Under the pieces are notes generated by a model. That model worked only from the letters and a program-made list of their open reading frames with translations. It was not told the DNA's origin and ran no database searches. A stretch of 24,005 nt of DNA from an uncultured Clostridia bacterium (lineage in GTDB: Bacteria; Bacillota; Clostridia; TANB77; CAG-508), in NCBI GenBank assembly GCA_947595555.1, contig CANQES010000009.1:1-24005 (forward strand), in the 5' to 3' direction. Each line of letters begins with the position of its first letter. The first letter of the stretch is position 1. Of the stretch, positions 7,503-15,287 are shown in pieces. A program made the translations under genes and the position numbers.

Positions 7503-9899
7503 ATGAAAAAAGTAGGAATTGTTTCTTGCTATTTTAAGAATAATTATGGAAGCATGTTACAAGCATATGCAACACAAAAAGTCTTAGATAATTTTGGACT
7601 AGAAAATGAAACCTTTAATATTGATAAAAATATAGATTTTAAAAATGGAAAAAAGAAATTTTATAAATCTCAAATATTTAATTTTTCATTTATAATTTCA
7701 AAATTAGGAATGATTTGGATAAAAATATATAAAAAATTAAATAAATCTTTAGGTAAAAATATAGGGCTTAGAGAAAAGAAATTTAAAGAATTTCGAAAGG
7801 AATTTAATTTAACAAAACACTTTTATACATACAAAGAATTGAATGAAGCAAGCAGTAACTATTCAAGTATTATTGTTGGAAGTGACCAATTATGGTTACC
7901 AGTTAATGTAGTGGCAGATTATTATACTTTAAATTGGGTTAAACAAAATGTAAATAAAATATCATATGCTACAAGTTTTGGAATTTCAGAAGTACCTAAG
8001 CAATATAAAAATTTATATAAAGAATTTTTAGCAAAAATAGATTTTCTTTCTGTAAGAGAAAAAAGTGGATGTGAATTAGTTGAAGAATTAGCAAACAAAG
8101 AAGCTAAATTTGTATGTGATCCAACAATTTTATTAACAAAACAAGATTGGATGTTAATACAGCAACAAGAACCAATTATCAAAGATGAATATATTTTTTG
8201 TTATTTCTTAGGTAAAAATATTGAACACAGAAAATTTGTAGAAAAATTAAAAAAAGAAACGAACTATAAAATAGTTTCCTTAAATCATTGTGATGAGTAT
8301 GTAAAATATAGTGATAAGTTTGCTGATATAATTCCATATGATGTTGGACCCAAAGAGTTTTTGAATTTAATAAGAAATGCAAAATATGTATGTACAGACT
8401 CTTTTCATGGTACAGTATTTTCTTTAATTAATAATGTTGAGTTTTTTACTTTTGAAAGATTTAAAAGTAAGAATAAAAAAATTTCAACTAATAGTCGAAT
8501 TTATTCATTATTAAAGACTATGGATTTAGAAAATAGAATATTAAAAGGAAATGAAAATATAAGTTTTATTTTAAGTGAAAGGATAAACTTCAACAAAGTT
8601 AATGAAGAATTAGAAAAATTCAGGAATGATTCAAAAATTTTTTTAGAAAAATCATTAGAAAAAAGCTTTAAGCAACAAGAAGAAAATTCAAAAATAAAAC
8701 ATATTGATATAAATTACAAATATGAGTGTTGTGGCTGTACTGCATGTAAAAGTATTTGTCCTAAGAAAGCTATATCTATGGTGGAAGATGAAGAAGGCTT
8801 TTTGTATCCAAAAATAGATAAGAAAAATTGTATTAATTGTGGAATATGTAAAAATGTATGTCCTATTGTAAATAAAATAGAAGAAACTCCTAAATTACAA
8901 AAAGCTTATATTGTAAATAACAAAAATGAAGAGATAAGAAAGGAAAGTACGTCTGGTGGAGCATTTACTTCGATTGCTGAATATGTAATAGAAAGAAATG
9001 GAGTAGTATTTGGGGCAGCATTTGATGAAAATTTTAATGTATGTCATCAATATGTAACAACGAAAGAAGAATTAAAAAAATTTAGAGGGAGTAAATATGT
9101 TCAAAGTGATTTAAAAAATACTTTTAAAGAGGCAAAAGATTTTTTAGACAGTGATAGATGGGTATGTTTTAGTGGAACACCTTGCCAAATTCAAGGATTA
9201 AAAAAGTATTTACAAAGAAATTACGAAAGATTAATTACAGTAGATGTGGTTTGTAGAGCAACACCTTCTCCGTTAGTATTAAGGAAATACATAGATTATC
9301 AAAAAAATAAATTAGACATGAGTGAATTAAATAAAATTGTATTTAGAGATAAAGAAAAATATGGATATAAATATTCAACAATGACGTTAAAAAATAAAGA
9401 TAAAACCTATCAAAAAGGTGTAGAAACAGATCCATATTTAAGAGCTTTCTTTAATAACTATTCAGATAGACCAGCATGCTTTGAGTGCAAGTTCAGAAGT
9501 AAAGATAGAATCAGTGATTTTACTATTTGGGATTGCTTTACAGTGGGAGATTTTAGTGAAAAATTAGATGACAATATGGGAACTACTAGACTTATAGTTC
9601 AAAGTGATTTAGGAAAAGAAATTTTTGAAGAAATAAAAGATAGATTTGAATATAAAAAAATATTAGTTGAGGAAGCAGTAAAAGGTGTAAAAGAATTAAG
9701 GGATTCGCCAATTCCAAATAAAAATAGAGAAAATTTTTTTAGAGATTTAAATAAATTGTCCGAGCAAGAAGTTTTTGAAAAATATTTTCCGGATAACTTA
9801 AAAGTAAAAATGGAAAGATTTATAAGAAAAATACTTGTAAAAACAAAATATTATAACAATGTAAAAAAAATCATGAAGAAATTAATTAGAGGAGCTTAA
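7503..9899 (+). CDS. Fusion: polysaccharide pyruvyl transferase plus FrhB-like ferredoxin/F420-hydrogenase beta domain
   Basis: A 798-aa two-part protein. Residues 1-380 are a polysaccharide pyruvyl transferase domain (NNYGSMLQAYATQ 13-25, VGSDQLW 125-131, TDSFHGTVFSL 298-308). Residues 405-455 carry two 4Fe-4S motifs, Cys409-x2-Cys412-x2-Cys415-x3-Cys419-Pro and Cys443-x2-Cys446-x2-Cys449-x3-Cys453-Pro. From about 465 it is a coenzyme F420 hydrogenase/dehydrogenase beta-subunit-like domain (KESTSGGAFTSIAEY, FRGSKYVQSDL, CFSGTPCQIQGL). Such fusions recur in Clostridia and Bacteroides polysaccharide loci. F420 itself is unlikely here. The iron-sulfur half may use another flavin or ferredoxin to reduce a sugar or pyruvyl group, which remains unproven. 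Confidence 0.92.
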   Translation: MKKVGIVSCYFKNNYGSMLQAYATQKVLDNFGLENETFNIDKNIDFKNGKKKFYKSQIFNFSFIISKLGMIWIKIYKKLNKSLGKNIGLREKKFKEFRKEFNLTKHFYTYKELNEASSNYSSIIVGSDQLWLPVNVVADYYTLNWVKQNVNKISYATSFGISEVPKQYKNLYKEFLAKIDFLSVREKSGCELVEELANKEAKFVCDPTILLTKQDWMLIQQQEPIIKDEYIFCYFLGKNIEHRKFVEKLKKETNYKIVSLNHCDEYVKYSDKFADIIPYDVGPKEFLNLIRNAKYVCTDSFHGTVFSLINNVEFFTFERFKSKNKKISTNSRIYSLLKTMDLENRILKGNENISFILSERINFNKVNEELEKFRNDSKIFLEKSLEKSFKQQEENSKIKHIDINYKYECCGCTACKSICPKKAISMVEDEEGFLYPKIDKKNCINCGICKNVCPIVNKIEETPKLQKAYIVNNKNEEIRKESTSGGAFTSIAEYVIERNGVVFGAAFDENFNVCHQYVTTKEELKKFRGSKYVQSDLKNTFKEAKDFLDSDRWVCFSGTPCQIQGLKKYLQRNYERLITVDVVCRATPSPLVLRKYIDYQKNKLDMSELNKIVFRDKEKYGYKYSTMTLKNKDKTYQKGVETDPYLRAFFNNYSDRPACFECKFRSKDRISDFTIWDCFTVGDFSEKLDDNMGTTRLIVQSDLGKEIFEEIKDRFEYKKILVEEAVKGVKELRDSPIPNKNRENFFRDLNKLSEQEVFEKYFPDNLKVKMERFIRKILVKTKYYNNVKKIMKKLIRGA

Positions 9900-9902
9900 A
9901 TT

Positions 9903-9992
9903 ATGTGTTGTATTGTATTTTCATTTACGAAGATTAAAGAATTAAAAAAAGATAAAAGCGTGTATTTTTTGGGAGGAAAATTATATGTCTGA
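9903..9992 (+). CDS. Possible 29-aa small ORF overlapping the next gene
   Basis: An ATG at 9903 has a GGAG ribosome site 8 nt upstream (9890-9893, inside the previous gene's end). The frame runs 29 codons and its TGA (9990-9992) overlaps the start of the GT2 gene at 9985. The peptide begins MCCIVFSFTKIKEL. The GT2 gene has its own GGGAGG site. This could be a coupling peptide or chance. Confidence 0.25.
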   Translation: MCCIVFSFTKIKELKKDKSVYFLGGKLYV

Positions 9993-10995
9993 AATTTCAA
10001 TAGTGCTTCCAGTTTATAATTCAGAAAAGAGTATAGAAAATACAATAAAATCAGTTATAAATCAGACATATAAAGATTTTGAATTAATTATAGTAGATGA
10101 TGGTTCAAATGATGGTTCTAGCGATATATGTAAATCATTTTTAAAAGATTATAAAAATATAAAGTATATAAAAATAAAAAATTCCGGAGTAGGACAAGCA
10201 AGAAATATAGGAATTTCAAAAGCTACCGGAAAATATATAATGTTTTTAGATTCAGATGATATATATGTGGAAAACATTTTGGAATCATTGATAAAGGAAA
10301 TGAAAAATGAGAATGATTTAGTTGTATGTGGATATAAAAGAATTATTTTAGAAAATGGAAGATATAGAGATACAACGGTATCAAAATTTAGAATAAATAA
10401 TAAACAGGAAATTAAATTATTTATAGAAAATTTACAAAAGAAATGTTTATTTAATCAGGTTTGGAACAAAATCTACAGAAGAAAAATAATAATAGATAAT
10501 AAAATTAAGTTTGATACAACAACTTCAACTGGTGAAGACTATAAATTTAATTTAGATTATATAAAAAATATAAATACAGCCACTTTTTTGAATGAAATTT
10601 TATATATTTATTATAGCTCAAGAGAAGGATTAAACCTTAAATATACATCAAATAAATTAGAAATGAATTTTTTAAATTTAGAAGTGCTTCAAAATTTATA
10701 TGAGATTAACAATTTTAATTTAGAATATGTTTATAGACAATATATTTTAACTTGTTTGTCTAGACTATCAGAAATTTCATTACTAAAAAAAGAAGTTAAA
10801 AATAAAGAGATAGATAAATTTTGTAATTATAAAAAAATGTATGAAAAGCTAGAAGGAATAAAAATGAATACTAGAAGTTTATTAAACAAAATAATTATAG
10901 TAATGTATTTGAATAAAAATAAACATATAATAAATTTAAATTCAAATATTTTAAGAATTTTAAAAAAAATATACAGAAGAATAAATATAGAATAG
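9985..10995 (+). CDS. Glycosyltransferase family 2
   Basis: A 336-aa inverting GT-A enzyme with the standard N-terminal layout: ISIVLPVYNSEKSIENTIKS, VDDGSND with Asp38-Asp39, GVGQARNIGI (68-77) and the DSDD metal site (89-92). It builds a sugar linkage on the cytoplasmic face. A GGGAGGAAAA ribosome site precedes the start. The C-terminal 100 residues are Lys/Asn-rich without clear membrane spans. The substrate cannot be told from sequence. Confidence 0.92.
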   Translation: MSEISIVLPVYNSEKSIENTIKSVINQTYKDFELIIVDDGSNDGSSDICKSFLKDYKNIKYIKIKNSGVGQARNIGISKATGKYIMFLDSDDIYVENILESLIKEMKNENDLVVCGYKRIILENGRYRDTTVSKFRINNKQEIKLFIENLQKKCLFNQVWNKIYRRKIIIDNKIKFDTTTSTGEDYKFNLDYIKNINTATFLNEILYIYYSSREGLNLKYTSNKLEMNFLNLEVLQNLYEINNFNLEYVYRQYILTCLSRLSEISLLKKEVKNKEIDKFCNYKKMYEKLEGIKMNTRSLLNKIIIVMYLNKNKHIINLNSNILRILKKIYRRINIE

Positions 10996-11007
10996 ATGGA
11001 GGAAAAA

Positions 11008-12132
11008 ATGATATATTTTATGACGTTTTTTTTGTCATGTATATTTACAGATATTGCTCAGAGATTTTTTAAGAATGACAAGAAAAGAAAAGGGATAGAA
11101 TTATCAATTATAGCTATTTTGTTACCATGTTTATTGGCAGGTTTTAGAAGTTTAGATATAGGAACAGATATAAAAGTGTATGTAAATCCATTTTTTCAAA
11201 TTGCAATTAATAGTAATAATTTTTTTTCATATAAATTAGCACTATCAAATATAGAATTATTATATAGTATATTAAATTATATTGTTTCTCTATTTACAAA
11301 TAATGTGAATGTATTATTGTTTATTATACAATTGATAATGACAACGTTGGTATATTTATACATATATGACCAAAGAAATGAAGTTCCTATGTGGCTTGCA
11401 ATGGCAACTTATTATACTTTTATTTTCCCTAGATTTTTGAACTTGATAAGACAGGGAATAGCTGTATGCATAGTTTTATATTCTATGAAATATTTAAAAC
11501 AAAAAAGAAAAAAGGCCTTTTTTATAAGTATGATAATTGCATTATTATTTCATTCAACAGCATTTTTTGCAATACCAATATATTTTATATATGAAATATA
11601 CAATGTTTCTAAGAATAGTAAAAAAACACAAAATATTATATGTATAATATTTTTAATGATGATAGTATTAGTGTTTAGTTATGACAAATTTTTAAAAATA
11701 TTTCTAAATATGGGAATATTTCCTGAAAAATTTGAAATTTATTTTTCAAAGTATTTAAAAAAGAATATAGTATTTGATTGGTCGAGTACTTTATATAAAT
11801 TTGTATGGTTGATATTACTTATTCTACCATATAAAAATAGTCAAAAGGTTAATGATTATGGATTTTATTATTTAATGCTTATTATGGATATGGTATTATG
11901 GAATTTTAATTATAAAATATTAAATGCAGAAAGATTATCATATTATTATTTTTCTATACCAGGCATAACATTAATACCTCAAACAGCGAAGCTATATAAA
12001 AATGATAACTTCAATAAAATAACAATTTATTCTATAACAATAATATTGTTTTTTATATATTGGTATATAAAGTTTATATATTTGAATGCTGGAAATATGT
12101 ATCCTTATCATTCAACTATATTAGGAATATAA
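11008..12132 (+). CDS. EpsG/Wzy-like polysaccharide polymerase (membrane)
   Basis: An integral membrane protein of 374 aa from ATG 11008. The ATG at 10996 contains the GGAGG ribosome site itself, so the second ATG is preferred. About ten hydrophobic segments are visible. EpsG-family marks are the early AGFRSLDIGTDIKVY loop and the RFLNLIRQGIAVCIVLYSMK motif with Arg-Gln, followed by ALLFHSTAFFAIPIYF. EpsG/Wzy proteins join lipid-linked repeat units outside the membrane. It is the only polymerase candidate in the operon and lies between two GT2 genes. Confidence 0.85.
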   Translation: MIYFMTFFLSCIFTDIAQRFFKNDKKRKGIELSIIAILLPCLLAGFRSLDIGTDIKVYVNPFFQIAINSNNFFSYKLALSNIELLYSILNYIVSLFTNNVNVLLFIIQLIMTTLVYLYIYDQRNEVPMWLAMATYYTFIFPRFLNLIRQGIAVCIVLYSMKYLKQKRKKAFFISMIIALLFHSTAFFAIPIYFIYEIYNVSKNSKKTQNIICIIFLMMIVLVFSYDKFLKIFLNMGIFPEKFEIYFSKYLKKNIVFDWSSTLYKFVWLILLILPYKNSQKVNDYGFYYLMLIMDMVLWNFNYKILNAERLSYYYFSIPGITLIPQTAKLYKNDNFNKITIYSITIILFFIYWYIKFIYLNAGNMYPYHSTILGI

Positions 12133-12159
12133 GATATTTATACTAGAAAGGAATAAGAA

Positions 12160-13128
12160 ATGAACGAATTGATAAGTGTAATTGTGCCGATTTATGGTGT
12201 AGAGAAGTATTTGGAAGAATGTTTAAAATCTATTATAAATCAAACATATACTAATTTAGAAATTATTTTAGTAGATGATGGTTCTCCAGATAATTGTGGA
12301 AAAATTTGTGATGAATATTTAAAAAAGGATAATAGAATAAAAGTAATTCATAAAAATAATGGAGGACTAAGTGATGCTAGAAATGCAGGACTTGATATTG
12401 CAAATGGAGAGTATATTGCTTTTATAGATTCGGACGACTGTATTAATGAAGAATTTATACAAAAACTTTATTATAATTGTAAAAATTATAAGTGTGATAT
12501 AGCAGAAGCTAATTATATTCGATTTTCAAATAAGATAAGTAAAGATAAACAAAAAGAAAATTTAGAAATATTTACTAATATACAAATGGTAGAAAGAATT
12601 TATAATAGGAGTACTTATGGTAGAACCATTGTTGTATGGAATAAATTGTATAAAAAAGAGATTATAAAACAATACAGATTTCAAAAAGGAAAAATTCATG
12701 AAGATGAATTTATAATGTACAAAATTTTTTATGAAAATGATATAAAAATAGCAGTATTAAATGAAATTTTATATTATTATAGATTTACACCTAATAGCAT
12801 TATGAACCAAAAGTTCGATTTACGTAGACTGGATAAATTAGAAGCGTATGAAGAAAGAATGAAATATTTTTTGGAAAAGAAAGAAACTAATTTTTATTAT
12901 TTGACTTTAGATAAATATTTATCTACGATACTTAATTATTATGCTTTAGCTAAAGATTCTAAAGATATACAGAATATATTAATGGATAAATTTAAGAAAA
13001 ATTATGAAATAATTTGGAATTTTAAAAATATAACATTAATAAAAAAAATTAGATATAAGCTTTCATATAAACAACCTAAAATAAATTATGGAATAAAAAA
13101 ATTGAAAACACTATTAAAGAAAGGGTAG
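12160..13128 (+). CDS. Glycosyltransferase family 2
   Basis: A 322-aa GT2 with ISVIVPIYGVEKYLEECLKS, VDDGSPDNCG (Asp39-Asp40), KNNGGLSDARNAGLD (65-79) and the AFIDSDD metal site (87-93). The HEDEFIMYKIFY segment in the second half is typical of capsule and EPS GT2 enzymes. It has a GAAAGGAA ribosome site. The next gene starts 1 bp after its stop, so the two are probably translationally coupled. Confidence 0.93.
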   Translation: MNELISVIVPIYGVEKYLEECLKSIINQTYTNLEIILVDDGSPDNCGKICDEYLKKDNRIKVIHKNNGGLSDARNAGLDIANGEYIAFIDSDDCINEEFIQKLYYNCKNYKCDIAEANYIRFSNKISKDKQKENLEIFTNIQMVERIYNRSTYGRTIVVWNKLYKKEIIKQYRFQKGKIHEDEFIMYKIFYENDIKIAVLNEILYYYRFTPNSIMNQKFDLRRLDKLEAYEERMKYFLEKKETNFYYLTLDKYLSTILNYYALAKDSKDIQNILMDKFKKNYEIIWNFKNITLIKKIRYKLSYKQPKINYGIKKLKTLLKKG

Positions 13129-13129
13129 C

Positions 13130-14176
13130 ATGAACTATTTAAAAGAATTATTAAAGAAAAGATTAAAAATTATAAAAATGTTAGTAGCAAAAATACGATA
13201 TTTTTTATATTTAATTGAATGTAAATTAAGAAATCAAAATCAATTTATTTTATGTTCGGTGCCAATTCATGGTAATTTAGGAGATCATGCAATAACTTTT
13301 GCGGAAGAAAAATTATTGCATAATTGTAAAATAAAGGCAATGGAAATACCTACATATGATACTGATTTTTATATAAATATGTTAAAAAAAATGTTACCTA
13401 AAAGTGCAACAATATTAATTAATGGAGGTGGTTTTTTAGGTTCACATTGGTTTGACGAAGAAAAGAATGTAAGAAAGATTATTTTAAATTTTCCAAATAA
13501 TAGAATAATAATATTTCCTCAAACAATTTTTTATGGTGAAGATAGTCTCAGTAAGAAGAGGCTAGAAGAGTCTAAGCAAGTATACAATTCACATATAAAT
13601 TTAACAATGTATGCTAGAGAGGATAAATCTTTTTCTATAATGAAAGAAATGTATCCTAATTGTAATATTATAAAAATGCCTGATATGGTTTTGTATTTGA
13701 ACGTTGAAAAAGATGATGAAAAAAGAACTAATATATTGTTTTGTCTTAGAAAAGATAAAGAAAAAAAACTAAATATTGAAGAGATAAATTATATCGTAAA
13801 AATAATTAATGATAAAAATATTCCAATTATATATACAGATACTGTAATAAAAAAAAGAATAAATGGATTAAAAAGAAAAAGACAATTAAAAAGAAAATTA
13901 GATGAATTTAAAAAATCTAAGGTTGTAATTACAGACAGGTTACATGGAATGATATTTGCATATTTAACAAAAACTCCATGCATAGTTTTTAAAAATTATA
14001 ATTATAAGGTGAAAGAAGTATATAAATGGATAAAAGAAAGTAATTATATTATTTTTTTAGAAGAAATAAGGGATTTTGAAAAGGAATTTAATAAATTATT
14101 AGGAATAAAAGAAAAAAAATATTTAAAATGTTTTGAAGAATTTGATTTATTGAAAAAAAAGATTATGGAGGAATGA
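13130..14176 (+). CDS. Polysaccharide pyruvyl transferase family protein
   Basis: A 348-aa stand-alone member of the WcaK/CsaB-like pyruvyl transferase family. Motifs are HGNLGDHAITFAEEKLL (about 46-62), ILINGGGFLGSHWFDEE, RIIIFPQTIFYG and the late TDRLHGMIFAYL. The family adds a pyruvate ketal from PEP to a sugar, giving acidic polymers. The N-terminal about 30 residues are basic and hydrophobic and may associate with the membrane. This is the second such protein in the operon and, unlike the first, has no iron-sulfur half. Its stop overlaps the next start by 4 bp (ATGA). Confidence 0.9.
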   Translation: MNYLKELLKKRLKIIKMLVAKIRYFLYLIECKLRNQNQFILCSVPIHGNLGDHAITFAEEKLLHNCKIKAMEIPTYDTDFYINMLKKMLPKSATILINGGGFLGSHWFDEEKNVRKIILNFPNNRIIIFPQTIFYGEDSLSKKRLEESKQVYNSHINLTMYAREDKSFSIMKEMYPNCNIIKMPDMVLYLNVEKDDEKRTNILFCLRKDKEKKLNIEEINYIVKIINDKNIPIIYTDTVIKKRINGLKRKRQLKRKLDEFKKSKVVITDRLHGMIFAYLTKTPCIVFKNYNYKVKEVYKWIKESNYIIFLEEIRDFEKEFNKLLGIKEKKYLKCFEEFDLLKKKIMEE

Positions 14177-15270
14177 CAGTGAAAGAGAAAATGAAAAAAT
14201 TTATAGATTGTTATATTCCAACAGAAACATGTAATTTAAGATGTCATTATTGTTATATTACTCAAAATAAAAAATTTAATAATAAATTAGCACAATTTAA
14301 ATATGATGCTAAGTTTATAAGAAAAGCATTATCAAAGGATAGATTAGGGGGAGCATGCATGTTTAATTTATGTGCGGGAGGTGAAACTTTACTAGCAGAA
14401 GAGGTAATAGAAATAGTTAAAGAGTTATTAAAAGAAGGACATTATGTGATGATAGTAACTAATGGAACTTTAAATAGTAGATTTGATAAAATAGCACAAT
14501 TTGATAGTGAATTATTAAAGCATTTATTTTTTAAATTTTCTTTTCATTATTTAGAATTAGTGAGAATAAAAAAATTAAATGATTTTTTTGATAATATAGA
14601 AAAAATGAAAAAGGTAGGAGCTTCTTTTACTGTTGAAATTACGCCTAATGATGAGTTAATACCATATAAAGATGAAATAATGAAATTATGTGAAGAAAAA
14701 TTAGGTGTATTGTGCCATCTAACAATAGGAAGAAAAAATTCAGGTGAAATACCAGTTTTAACAAATAAGTCTTTTAAAGAATATAAAGAAATATGGAAAT
14801 CATTTAAATCTGAATTATTTGATTTTAAAGCAAAGATATTTGGACAGAAAAGAAATGAATTTTGCTATGCAGGTGATTGGTCATTATATGTTAATTTAGT
14901 AAGTGGAGATGTAACACAATGTTATTGTGGAGTAAAAATAGATAATATTTATCGAGATATTAATAAACCTATAAAAACATTAGCGATAGGAAATAATTGT
15001 ACTTTAGCTCATTGTTATAATGGACATGCTTTTTTAGCATTTGGATGCATTCCTGAATTAGATACACCTACTTATGATACACTAAGAAATCGAAAACTTA
15101 ATGAAACAGAAGAATGGTTATCACTGGATATGAAAGATTTTATGAAATCAAAATTAAAGGATACAAATGAAGAATATACATTAAAAGAGAAAAAAATGAT
15201 AAATAAAAAAAATAAATTATATCAAAATATAAAAAAAATTGCCAAAAAAATAGTAAGAAGTAAAAGATAA
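14173..15270 (+). CDS. Radical SAM protein with extra C-terminal cysteines
   Basis: A 365-aa protein with the radical SAM cluster Cys20-x3-Cys24-x2-Cys27 (ETCNLRCHYCY), then a GGE motif (69-71) and MIVTNGTL (93-100). The second half holds Cys231, Cys250, Cys252, Cys276, Cys281 and Cys292 in a SPASM/twitch-like spread, suggesting one or two auxiliary iron-sulfur clusters. There is no peptide precursor beside it, so RiPP maturation is unlikely. Its place among glycosyltransferases suggests radical modification of a sugar, lipid carrier or surface protein. The actual substrate is unknown. Its start overlaps the previous stop, with GGAGGA just upstream. Confidence 0.88.
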   Translation: MTVKEKMKKFIDCYIPTETCNLRCHYCYITQNKKFNNKLAQFKYDAKFIRKALSKDRLGGACMFNLCAGGETLLAEEVIEIVKELLKEGHYVMIVTNGTLNSRFDKIAQFDSELLKHLFFKFSFHYLELVRIKKLNDFFDNIEKMKKVGASFTVEITPNDELIPYKDEIMKLCEEKLGVLCHLTIGRKNSGEIPVLTNKSFKEYKEIWKSFKSELFDFKAKIFGQKRNEFCYAGDWSLYVNLVSGDVTQCYCGVKIDNIYRDINKPIKTLAIGNNCTLAHCYNGHAFLAFGCIPELDTPTYDTLRNRKLNETEEWLSLDMKDFMKSKLKDTNEEYTLKEKKMINKKNKLYQNIKKIAKKIVRSKR

Positions 15271-15287
15271 ATAGAAAAGAGAGAAAA

